Assembly: GCA_030770425.1 (NCBI GenBank)
Contig: JASJFT010000243.1
Coordinates: 1-64,000 of the forward strand
From: Darksidea phi
Taxonomy: Eukaryota > Ascomycota > Dothideomycetes > Pleosporales > Lentitheciaceae
Direction: 5' to 3'
Length of the DNA: 64,000 nt
Shown: piece after piece, positions 52,005-62,728 of the stretch
How positions within the stretch are numbered: the first letter of the stretch is position 1
Layout: each line of letters opens with the position of its first letter
Made by a program: the position numbers and the translations under genes
The notes under the pieces: model-generated
The model's database searches: none
The model's input: the letters and a program-made list of their open reading frames with translations, nothing else
What the model was told of the DNA's origin: nothing

Positions 52005-55000
52005 GTATCCTCCCTCTAAATAGCTATACGTCTTAAATAGCTCTATAGAAAGAAAATTTACTAATACTAGTATCTTTTAAATCTATCTTAGGATAGATTT
52101 ATCTAGGTAGTTAATATAGAATTAATAAACTATATTCTCTTAGCCTTTTAGATCGGACGCTAGTTACTAGGTAGTAGGGTAGTATTTCTATTTAACTAAG
52201 TATATTAGTTATCGTAGATCCTCGTTATAGTAGTCTAGTAGGGACTTAAATTTCTATTATTTAGTTAGTTTCTCTATTCTATCTTCTTATTCGAGTATTC
52301 TTCCTTTAAGATATTAGGACTTAGCTTAGTTTATTATATTTTATTCTAGGAGTTCTTAGAAGGGGTATTTTAGTCGAAGTTATAAGTTATAGAATACTAG
52401 GAATATTTTTATTATTACTAGAAGTTCTAAGGTATATACTCGATTATAAACTTTTAGAACTTTAAATAGACCTACTATCTTATTATCTTCTTTCTTTATT
52501 AGTCTATTAGTTTTTATATTTTTTATATTTATAAAGATCTTATCTCCTATAATAAATCTTAGTATATCTTTTTACTTCTTATTTACGTAGTATTCGTAGT
52601 ACTTAATAGATTATTTAGTAATAGCTTTTAATTAGGTAATAATACGATTAAATCTATTAGTAATATTATTTACTTTAAAGAATTCCTATTATTAAGATAA
52701 AGATAGATTTAGTAGTATTAATTAGCTAGACTCTACTCTAAGTTTTAGATAGAAGTTATAATTAGTAAAGAATAGGAAGACGCTAGTTATTTTAGAGGTA
52801 ATATTATTTATAGCGAATTCTATAAGAGGGAGCTATTATACTTAGTTATTCTAGTAGAAATTTATAAATATATAGAAGTATACTTTAATACTACTATTTA
52901 CTTACTTAGTCTAGCTATCGGTCTTAGAATAAAATAACGAGAAGTATTTTAGCGTAATCTTAAATCTTATAGATAACTAATTCTAAAACTATAATATAAA
53001 CTAGATTTCTTAATTAAATAAAATATTATTAAAATAGTTATAGAGAGAATATACTCGAGATATAAAGGTATTAACTAACTTAAATATATTAATTTTCTTA
53101 ATAGAGATAATATAGTATATCTTTATAAGTCTATAGACTATAATAAGAATATATTTATATATATAGTCGTACTACCGTAATTCTAGAAGAGAAGTAATAT
53201 AGTCGATAAAGATATCGGACTATATCTAGAATAGGACTAGTAGGGGCTTAAGAAATCCTTAGGATAATAATTTAAAGCTTTTAATTTAAACGTAGAGTTT
53301 ATATACTTAAATATAGGTTTCGATATTATATATTATATATAGCTACTAGTAGTCTTAGATAACTAGTTTAGTCGTTTTAATCTATTCTAGGTATCTAGTA
53401 GGCGTAGTATTATATATTTAATATAGAATCTATATATAAAGTTCGTCGTAAGATAGTATAAAGAGGTATTCTTAGTATTATATATAGTCTTAGTAAAGTA
53501 TAAAGTCTAATATTAGTACTTATATAATTTTTTAAAGGTATTTTAGCTAGTATCTTATACCTAGATTTAAAAGAGTAGTAATTATATCTATAGCTATTAG
53601 TATAGTAGAGTATATAGAGTTAATTAGCTCGTTAATAGATCGATCTATAGCTAGGAGGATTAGTAGTACTATATTTATAGAGATTTAGTCGAGAAGATCT
53701 TTTAAAACTTTATTACTAAGAACTTCTAGTAGAAGGACTATTTATAGTCTATTTTTTACTCTATTATTAGAAATATTATTTTTATTTAGTCGGTCCCCTA
53801 GTATTCTACTTAGTATATCTAGTTATATAACTTTTAAGCCTAGTTAATAAATAATCCTAAAATTAAATTAAGATAGAAACTCTAACTAGTAAACTTAGTA
53901 TTATAATAGTATTTTTATAATTATAAAGTATTCTAAGTTCTTATAATTAGTAATAATTTTAAATAGTTCTATAGTTCCTTAGAGCTCTAGTTACTATTCT
54001 TTTAAAAACTTAATAATTACTAGTAACTCCTTATTATAGATCTTATAATTATATTTAATAGTACTATATTTACTAAAAAAGTATATAATTAGACGTAGGA
54101 TACTATTATTATTATATTAAGAAAGAACGCCGCCTAATACCTAATTAGAGGTATTAGTTTTTAAGACTATCTTTTTAGTAAAGTTATATATTACTAATAC
54201 TAGTACTATAGTAAAGGAATTCTTAAACGACTCGAAGATAATTATCTATTCTATAGTCTAGTTCTACGAAGTATTCTTATATAGAAGCTTATTAAATAGG
54301 GTATATATCTTTAAGAAGTCTTAAATAAAATATTAATAAAAGTTTATAAAGTCTAGAAATTTTTATAGATCTTTTAAATATAGGAGTTACGCCTAGTTTT
54401 AAATTATAGCTACTTTCTCTAAGTCTATTTTAATACTACTAGAGGAGATAATAAGTCTAAGATATTTAGTCTTTATAACCTTAAACTTATATTTATAGAT
54501 ATTAATCTAAAGACTAGTATTAATTAATCTCTAGACTACTTCTCGAACGTACTTTTAGTATTCTTTTCTATTTTTTAAGTATACTAGAATATTATCGAGG
54601 TATATAGTATAGGTATAATCTAATAGGTTATAAAGTATATAGTTAATATAGTTCTAGAAGAATACTAGTACGTTATAAAGACTAAAGGGTATAATTAGAA
54701 TTTTAAAAAGTCTAAAATATATAATAAATACTATTTTCTACTTATACCCTTTAGCTATATATAGCTTATTAAAGATAGTAATTATATTAAGCTTAATATA
54801 TACTTTTATATTATAGAGGGCGTTAAGGGTTTCTTAAATAAGGAGTAGTAAATAATAGTTCTTAATAGTAATATTATTTAGGTCTCTATAGTCCTAGTAT
54901 ATACGTACTCCTCTACCTAGTTTTACTACTAAAAGTAATAGAACTACGTATTATATACGGGATTCCTAAATAAAACCCTTATTTAAGTTATCGTCTAGCT

Positions 55001-58000
55001 ATTTATATATAATATAAAGTTTAGATAGAAAAAAGAGTCGATTTTTTTAATAGAGGGGTTCTTTATTAGGGATAATATTAATCTTATAGTCTTATACTCG
55101 TCTTAGGAGAAGTTCGTCTACTTTCCTAAAAAGAAATCTAGCTATTATATCTTTTAACTAATTTAAAAGTTTCTTTTTAGCTCGTCGTTAAATAAGAATA
55201 GTTTTCTTACTATAAATTTATTAATATCTAATTCTTTAATACCTTAAAGGTATAGGGTATATCTATAGTTAGTAAGAAATTTATAAAATTATAATAGGAA
55301 TTTATTTAGAAGTTTAGTCGTAATTTTACTATCTAGAATATTCTTAAATTCTTCTTTAGTAAGGTTCGGGACCTAGTCTCCTTTATTCTTTAGTAATATC
55401 TTAAGTACTTAATCTAGTTCGTCCTATATAATACGGATAGCTTTTATATTAGGTTATTTATAGAATTATATAAAGGTTACGACCCTTACTAAATAGATAT
55501 TAAAGAAGTTAATAGATTTATAGTTTTATTTAGTTAGTAGAAGGATACTAAGTAGTAGTAAAGATTCTTTCTTAGATTTTCTTAAAGTAACCCGACGTCT
55601 ACCTACTTATATAGCTAGGAGTAGTTTTATTATAGTATAGTTTTATATTATAATTACTTAATATTTTAGAATTTTTTTATATTTAATATCTAAGTTCCTT
55701 ATTCTATAATAGAGATAGTCTAGTATAAGTTTAGGGAGTAGGTCTATTAAAGTCTCTTTATTAGATTAATAAAGATTATACTTATTAATATTCTTAATAT
55801 ATAAAGGTAGTTAATAATTTATTATATTAGTATATAGCTTAGGGTACGATAAGTCGATTTTATCTAATATATTTTTATAGAGGAAGATAGTCGAAAAAGT
55901 TACTTATATAGTCTTAGTTCTATAGTAGTAGTATTTTTAATAGTACTAAGAATCTATATTAACTATTATTAATATCTAATCGATAGATAGGTTATATTTC
56001 TAAAGCTAAGAAAGGCTAAGGATAATAGGTATATTTTAGACTAGGTTAGTAATATATAGTAAGTAATTTTTATAGTAGTTTTTAATCTATATTAGTAGAA
56101 TAGTATATTATATAAGTATATTACTTATATAACTATTAGTTAGTAAGAGCTTTCTTAGAAAGGATATAGTATAAGTATTAATAGTATATTTTTAAGTAAA
56201 GGTTTAGTTAAGAAAGATAATAGTTAAGTATCTATTATTTATAAGACTTTATATATTAATAGTAGTATATATAAGTAAGAAAGAAGTATAAATAAATAAT
56301 AATTTACTATCTATAAATCTAAGTTAAAGGGGGGTCTTTTTACTTAGAATAGTCCGAATCTAGTATAGTTATTTATCTAATAATTCTTTTCTATCTAATC
56401 TTTAGTTATAATAATAGCTAAAGATTATATATTTTTTAGACCGTTAACGTAAGAGATACTTATAAAGGGTAATACTAAGCTAACTAGAGTATTAATATAG
56501 AGAATATTAAATATAAAGGTTATTTCGATTTCGGTATATTCTTAAGGTTAGTCTATAATATAGTTAAAGAAGGGGTTATTATTAGATAGACGTTAGTATA
56601 AGAATCGATTACTAGGGTTCTAGTTATTATATTAGGGTTAGGACTAAGGGTACTATAAGGTTATATATTAGTTCTAGATATACTAATACTATAGTAGAGA
56701 ATATTAAGACTAGTTAGGTAATAATTACTATTATATAGCTTATCCCTAGTCTTAAATTCGACTAAATCGTACGTCGTTCTTCTTTTTCTTATTATAATTA
56801 GCCTTATAATAACCTAGTTTACTATAGTAGAGATAGGTATTAGTAGTAATATATTCTTCTTAAAAAGTATATAGTATATATATTACGTCTAGAATTATAA
56901 GATTACTAGAAATTAGTACTAGTACTAGGAGTAGGGGTATAGGTATAGAAGTAGACTAAAAAATATTATTTAATTAATTATTATTATTTAGGTAGAAGCT
57001 AATTTATATTCTCTTAATATATTCTTTTTCTTACTTTCTATTCTAAATATATATAAAGAATTCTATCTATCTCTCGTAATCTATATAGTCTAGTTATTTC
57101 TCTTAATAGGAGACTATAGTATCTAGTATAGTAGAGATCTTAATACGTAGTACTTAGACTTTTTCTATATTAGTTTTTTCTACTTTAATAGTCTATTTAT
57201 AGAATTTAGCCTAAAAGTTAAAGAAGATTCGATTATCTATAATAAGGTTATCGAATTTAGTCCTAGCCTCTATCTATTTATTAGAGGTAATATAGTAGGT
57301 ATTAAGGGTTTTCTAAAGATTAGTAATAATTTACTATTTCTACTTAGTAGGGTTTTCTAGATTAGATTATATAGTATAGAACTAGTTATAATAGATATTA
57401 AGTATATTACTAGATATAAGACTAGTAATATACTAAATATATTTAAATTTTATATTAAAGATTATTACGTCTATAGTATAGATACTCTAAATTTTAAATT
57501 TCTAGTTTTTATACTTAGTTTAGTATTTATTTATAGATCTATTAGCGTCGTTAAATTTATTAAAGTTACTAGTAAGGTATTAGTAGGATACGCGGGTCGA
57601 GACTTAAGTATATAGAGTACTATTTTTAGTATATAGGGTACTATTTTTATTTTAGAGTTATTAGATAGTCTAGTAAGCTTCTTTAAGGTCTATAGTATAG
57701 GAGGTAATATAATATTATATTCCTACGTCTAAGATATTTAATATAACTTTAATACTATAATAGATTAGAGAAATAGGTTCCTTATTTTCTAGTATAATTA
57801 ATATAGTAGGGTCGCTTACTACGCCTTCTATTTAGATAAGAGAGGCTAGTACGAGAATCTAACTAATCGTAGTAGCGAGTTACTCGCTCTATTAACGTTA
57901 CTAATCCTTAGTAGCTATAGTATTCTTAGAGTTCTTAAAGTTCTTAGTATTTCTAGAATTCTTAGTATTCTTAGTATAGCGTAGGTCTAGCTTAGTATCT

Positions 58001-58081
58001 TCTAGATTTAGGGTAGTCGATTAGACTATTAGAGGAGTATCTTACCCTAGTAGTAGGATTAAAAGGGAGAATAGTATAAAC
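52005..58081 (-). pseudogene. Ty3/gypsy gag-pol remnant of element A2
   Basis: - strand order from the right: gag with zinc-knuckle region near 56,840-56,794 reading TYLYYSKLGYYKANY (all four CCHC ligands now Tyr); protease by position near 55,400-56,000; RT with YTIYLDNILV near 54,605-54,580; RNase H by position near 53,700-54,300; integrase C-terminus near 52,590-52,410 reading GDKIFINIKN...LFKVLKVY. The ancestral coding length is intact at about 6 kb and no frameshift is needed, only RIP stops and missense changes. Confidence 0.9.
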
Positions 58082-58258
58082 TATTACGGTATAGATATAC
58101 TAGGGTTAAGATAGAATATAAGTTATATTATAAAGAGCTAATACTAGGATAAATAGGGGCTATATATATCTAATACGATAAGATCTAGTAAAGGAAACGC
58201 CGTAGCTATAGATATAGTATATAATAGGTATAAATAGTTATAGGTTAATACTATAATA
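58082..58258 (-). repeat. Element A2 5' LTR (177 bp)
   Basis: This is the partner of 51,828-52,004 and is followed by GTTAA. Confidence 0.96.
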
Positions 58259-58263
58259 GTTAA

Positions 58264-59536
58264 ATACTAAACTAAATTCTACTAGAATCTTTTTAGGAGT
58301 TTAAGGGTTTAGAGTAAAGTATAATAGGTAAGAGAGATTCTTTAGAGGCTAATATTTAAGCTATTTAGTTATATTATTATAGGGAGGAGTCCTACTTCCT
58401 TTATATCTTATCTACTATTAGGGTTATATTATAATAGCGAAGCCTCGAAAGTAAACTTAGAGTTATACTAAGAAAGGACTACGAGTCTAGTTTTAGTATA
58501 GATAGTTATAGAGGAGGACTACTTAAGATCTTTCTTTAAACTCTACTATCTACTTATAACTTTCTAAACTTATTAAAACTCTTTTTAAAGCTTTTTAACT
58601 TATCTTCTATAATTATCCCTTTTCTTAGCTAATTAATTAAACTTATCGACTATAGTATTTATAAAAGTATTTTTACTAACTATACCTACTTCTATAGTAT
58701 ATACTAGCCTTTTAGCTATAATAAAATAGAGATTATTATCTATTAGGGTATTAATAATTAGATTAGGTCCCTTCTAGATAGCTAGTATATTCTAGATTAT
58801 ATTATAGTCTAGAAGTTCTTCCTATTCTTCTATATTTATTAAATAGGGGATTTAGAATCTATTTTCTTCTTTAAGTAATTTAACCCTTTTAATATACTTA
58901 TTAATCTTTTCTTTAAGACTATCTTTACTTATATTCTCCTCTTATAAGGGGAAGATAGTTTTAAGGGTTTAGAGATTAATATATATATCTTTATTAATAA
59001 ATACCTCTAAGAAGATTAGTTTATAGGTCTTAGTTAGCTTTTACTAGTATACTTTCTCTTTAGGGGAGGATATTTTACTTTTAGTCTAGCTTTAAGATCT
59101 AATCTAAGCTTATATACTTCTTATCTTACTTAGAACTCGACTTAGAATCTTACTCTTTTCTTTACCTTTCTTCTATAGGGAGGGCTTATAGAAGAGTAGT
59201 TTATTTAATAGAGTAGACTTTAAAGGGTCTACCTAGCCTAGGGAATCTACTATCTTATTATTATACTAATTTAGTAATTTAGTTAATCGTATAAAGATAA
59301 GTCTATTATAGGGTTTAGAATATAGGTCTAATCCTATATAATACTTTTATAGGTCCCTTCTCTTTAAGGGAGATACTAGGCGCTTTAGTAATATTAAAGC
59401 TTAAAGTAGTTAGTTTTAAGACTTATCTAAGAAAGTACTATATATTATCTATTCTAAGTACCGTAGACCTCTAGGGATTTAAGGGGGTTAATATTTAGCT
59501 ATTATCTTTAGCTAAAAGTTAGAAATCTTAGAATAA
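58264..59536 (-). pseudogene. Element G gag remnant
   Basis: This lies between the 5' LTR of G and the A2 insertion, so it holds the primer-binding region and gag on the - strand. Frames are broken by TAA/TAG and start codons are gone. No motif was placed; the call rests on position. Confidence 0.6.
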
Positions 59537-59804
59537 TATAAGACCCTAAGACTAAGTATAATTAACTAGAAGTTATAATAGCTAAAGTAACCTTCTAATT
59601 AACTAATAGTAGAATCGGTATATTAAAGCTATTCTAAGATAATACTATAAGGGTATAAGAACGGGGGGTTTTTATATTCGAATAAGGCTTAGTATACTAA
59701 ATAAGCTAACTACCTATTAGACTAATCCTTAGGATTACCTAATCTACTAATTAAAATAGGAAATAAGTAAAATAACTAGATTACCTAGAGAACGGGCCGT
59801 AATA
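59537..59804 (-). repeat. Element G 5' LTR (268 bp)
   Basis: This is the partner of 45,489-45,756, followed by ATTAA. Confidence 0.95.
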
Positions 59805-60214
59805 ATTAATAGCTAATCTACTATATTTAATTAGTTTAGCTAATTTAGTACTATAATTTTTATTAAATTACTTATTCTTATTAATATATAGTCTAGTAGT
59901 AGGACCTTCTTCTATAGATAGGGCTTAGATATTATTCTAGATTCTCTTTATTATAGTCGCTTAACTAGAGATTATAAATATATTCTTTAAATAGATAGCT
60001 TCTTTAAAGCTTCTAGGATTAAAATAGTTAAATCTAGAATTAGTTTATTAATTCTAATAAGATATTCTTATCTCTACCGTCGAAATAGCTAATAGCGGGC
60101 GAGAGGACTAGTACTTTCTACTAACTAGTTAGTACTAGTCTTAACGGCCTTCTTACCTAATATTTTATTAACTTAGAGTAACTATCGAAATAGATAGTTA
60201 AGTTCTAGGACGGG
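59805..60214. other. RIP-affected flank and edge of the AT-rich block
   Basis: There is no CA or TG here; CG persists (CCGTCGAAATAGC, AGCGGGCGAG). It contains a perfect 16-bp palindrome TACTAACTAGTTAGTA (60,119-60,134), flanked by CTAGTAC (60,108-60,114) and GTACTAG (60,132-60,138). No gene was seen. The first CA of the normal-composition DNA is at 60,215. Confidence 0.8.
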
Positions 60215-60395
60215 CAATAGTTCGTCGGAAGTGCAATCTCCGTTTTACACCGAACAGAGCAAGAAGGCCCACGACACCGGGTGGGCAATGCTCGGCGAAG
60301 GTGGCGCTATCGAGACAGCTCCCATTAGCGCGATTCCGCCATTGTACGGGCCGCCCGTCGCCGCCACCAAGTTTCCTACCCACGCCATCCTTCGG

Positions 60396-60445
60396 ATGCA
60401 AGCAATGACACATAGATCGGATGCAAACAATGGCACATAGATCGG
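60396..60445 (+). repeat. 25-bp tandem duplication
   Basis: Two adjacent units (60,396-60,420 and 60,421-60,445) read ATGCAARCAATGRCACATAG followed by ATCGG, differing at two transition sites. The surrounding 60,215-60,542 holds no convincing gene and probably includes the 3' UTR of the next gene. Confidence 0.9.
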
Positions 60446-60542
60446 TGCTCGTGGTGTGAAGAAGTCTGCTTCAAAAGAGCGCGCCTATGTGGCGCCCTCC
60501 AGAAATTGCGAAATTACAAAGGACTCGACTCAACAAACTTTA

Positions 60543-62728
60543 TCAGTCTGTGCGCTCAGGCTGCGAGGGGGAAGGTCGATTCACAATCTCCATCAAAGCC
60601 ATCAAATTCCTGACTGTCCCTTCATCACATGGGACAACATCGACAGTACCAAATCCTTTCTTGGTAGCTTCGTTACCGTAGCGCCGCCCACCGTAGCATC
60701 CACTGATTCCACTCGTCAAACGCTCCCAAGTATCCTTGAATGTCGCTGCACCCGTCTCTTTTAGAAACGTACTAGCATCACAGACGCGAAGCTGACTGTC
60801 GTTGTCTGCCGTGAGAAAGCCAATGCGAATGCGACTCGGTTGCGTCACGAGCCTTTCCTGGATAAGCAGTACGTTCCATTTCCCCGGCCGGACGATGATC
60901 TTGGGGGTTCTAATGCGGGCCGCGCTTGAATGATATGCAGCGCATGCTTTGTTGTATAGCCTGGGGGGAAGACTATCCAGACGCAGGCATGACTGAAGAT
61001 TGTTAGTACGCGATTGTCATTCCTTATGTGCGTAAATACACGCTGTCAACGGCGGTCACGGCCTCTGATCTGTACAAACTCCATGCACAAGCCACGTGTT
61101 GAGGGTGAGGATGATTTAGCAGGGACTCGAGCTAGCACTCACCTCGTCATGTCTCATTGTCAATGCCCAAGCAAGCACCAGTTCGCCACCAGTTATGGAA
61201 CCAAATGTGGACTCATGCATCGACAAAGCCCTCATCGCCCAATAGATGGAACTTAGCAGCGCTTCCGGGCCCATCTCAACGTCATGCAAAGGTAGCACTA
61301 CCGGAAAGAAGGTACTTTCATAGTACGATGCACTGGTGCGAATGGCTTCTTTGTATATATTGCTTCCGACGCCGAACAATGGAGCGTCGCTAAGAACGCT
61401 TGGGTCAGCTGGCTTGTACTTGCTCCCGATTTGCACACATATCAGCTGTGAAGCTAAATTTGTATGATTCAGGGGTGTGTCTCCACTGTGCTGGTCATAC
61501 TCCCGGAAAGCGTCTAGAAACGTCTCCCTCTGGAAAGTTCTATTGATGCGGGTATGCGCTTTCAGATCTTCATATGGAAGTTGTTCGTTGTCCCAGGCAT
61601 ATAGCTTTTGAATGACGTGTGTGCTTGGGATACGAGAGAGGTGGCTGAGCGTAAAGTGACGGTTGAAGGAGACGTCCAACACCTTGACATCTTTAGCTGC
61701 TTCTTCGATAAGCTGAAGGATCTGTTCGCCGCTCAAGTCAGGGAAAGGACGTAGGTCCAGCTCTTTGGCATCTCGAAAAGCCCTCTGAAGCATATCAAAC
61801 CCGAAAGGGCGTGCCGCCACTACTTCTGGATGACAGTCTAAGTACTTCTTTAGGCTGGAGCGGAAGATTGGCAGCTCTTCCATCTCCTCTAGAAGATGGT
61901 CTTCTTCGTCCAAAAGACGCTCAATCGACTTCTCCATGGTAATCTCTGCTAGTGAAGCCATCCTCGGTGGTGTCGGACTAGGCTCCTCGAGCACCGGGAG
62001 ACCAATCTCGTGTCGAGCTCGCCACGGAGCGTCGTACCGAGAACGGCTAGGCCAGGTATGTTGCAAAGTTTCGACGGGAATGAGACGAGTTTCGCGTAAT
62101 TTCTCTGGCACCAAATCTTCTGGCTCCTTGTATATACTTAGATACTCTCCGCCAGTCAACGGAACCATGTCCAAGTTGATGGTAGGTTCCTGAACGTGCT
62201 GCGTATCTTCTCCATCTGAATCATAATATTCATCGTACATGCCCGAGGTCTGCCAGTGAACGAAACAATATCGCGTTTCTTGCGGAACTGTAATATCGAG
62301 AACAGTAATACCGTCATTGTTGTCGCCTTGGTTGAAATAACAGTTCCACGGCTCTGGAATAACATTTGAAACCTCACCCGTCGTAAAGTCGGCCGCTGCA
62401 CCGTGCATCAAACATGTCGTGATGAACGGAAACTCGGGTATGTTGGCGTCCCACTTGACCTCTCTGGTCCAAACGTCAGGTGGAAGGAGAGCAGCGCGGT
62501 TGAGTTCGAGCTCGAGAAGTCGGCGGTTATACGGCTCGTTGAAAATTTCAACCAATCTTGCGCATGCTGCATCAAAAATATCAGCTCCGGACTGTGCACG
62601 TGTAATACTACCAAGAGCTCACAGCCTAAAGCCCTGCTCCCGTACAGCCATTGATGGTGTACCATAGCAAGACTACGATAGCGACCAGCAATCCTGGCGA
62701 TGACGAAAAGTTGGTGGCGTTGGCCCAT
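60543..62728 (-). CDS. Fungal conserved protein of unknown function, 3 exons, 659 aa (complement join 60543..60992, 61143..62566, 62623..62728)
   Basis: Exon 1 starts at ATG 62,728 (context GACGCCATGG) and encodes MGQRHQLFVIAR..., with HHQWLYG at residues 24-30. Intron 1 (62,622-62,567, 56 nt) has GTGAGC, a CTGAT branch-like site and GCAG. Intron 2 (61,142-60,993, 150 nt) has GTGAGT, TACTAAC and TTCAG. Both keep the frame, and the joined length is exactly 660 codons with the stop. Without splicing, the exon 2 frame has no ATG start, and a stop lies upstream at 62,621-62,619. Residues 251-267 are Glu/Leu-rich and helical. Residues around 332 (VKVLDVSFNRHFTL) look leucine-rich-repeat-like. No signal peptide or membrane segment is seen. 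From memory, the N-terminus resembles an uncharacterised protein family widespread in filamentous ascomycetes; its function is unknown to me. Its 3' end lies only about 330 bp from the RIP block, yet its base use is normal. Confidence 0.82.

Larger units (their letters stand above)
51828..58258 (-). mobile_element. Element A2: Ty3/gypsy LTR retrotransposon, uninterrupted sister of A1, inserted in G
   Basis: LTRs of 177 bp (51,828-52,004 and 58,082-58,258) begin TATTAYRG and end CTATAATA. Flanks are ATTAA (51,823-51,827) and GTTAA (58,259-58,263), a TSD with one transition. The - strand has gag at the right, RT near 54,600 (YLDNILV) and integrase at the left. AGAGGGAGGAT on the - strand is the polypurine tract next to the 3' LTR. 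It is colinear with A1 and shows the empty sites for B, C and E. It keeps more CG dinucleotides than A1. Confidence 0.96.
45489..59804 (-). mobile_element. Element G: Ty3/gypsy LTR retrotransposon, host of A2
   Basis: LTRs of exactly 268 bp (45,489-45,756 and 59,537-59,804) start TATAAGACC and end GTAATA or ATAATA. The flanks are ATTAG (45,484-45,488) and ATTAA (59,805-59,809), a TSD with one G-to-A change. Without A2 the element is about 7.9 kb. Coding is on the - strand, with RT reading TYIDNILIY near 48,962-48,947. A purine-rich tract (GAAAGAAGATAA on the - strand) abuts the left, 3' LTR. Its gag side (58,264-59,536) is separated from pol (46,420-51,827) by A2. Confidence 0.94.

Noticed and set aside
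1..60214. Very AT-rich, gene-free DNA that could be a mitochondrial genome or a bacterial/plasmodial genome
   Set aside because: The strict loss of CpA/TpG with CG retained, nuclear LTR retrotransposons with TSDs, and the junction to intron-containing fungal genes fit RIPed nuclear DNA. No mitochondrial genes were recognised.
1..60214. Long stop-poor stretches as possible real genes
   Set aside because: TGA is almost absent because TG is absent, which lengthens frames artificially. ATG is also nearly absent, and recognisable motifs show RIP-made stops and lost catalytic residues.
61014..61393. + strand ORFs of 78-80 aa over the unknown gene
   Set aside because: They overlap exon 2 and intron 2 of the - strand gene and have no recognisable motif.
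62567..62622. Frameshift or a 20-nt GT...AG intron (62,610-62,591) instead of the 56-nt intron
   Set aside because: 20 nt is too short for a fungal intron. The 56-nt choice has better 5', branch and 3' signals and gives a smoother protein (ALG-SCARLVEIF).
62408..62728. Separate 106-aa - strand ORF starting at 62,728
   Set aside because: Only its first 35 codons look like protein. A GTGAGC...GCAG intron of 56 nt joins it in frame to the long downstream frame, so it is exon 1 of the larger gene.
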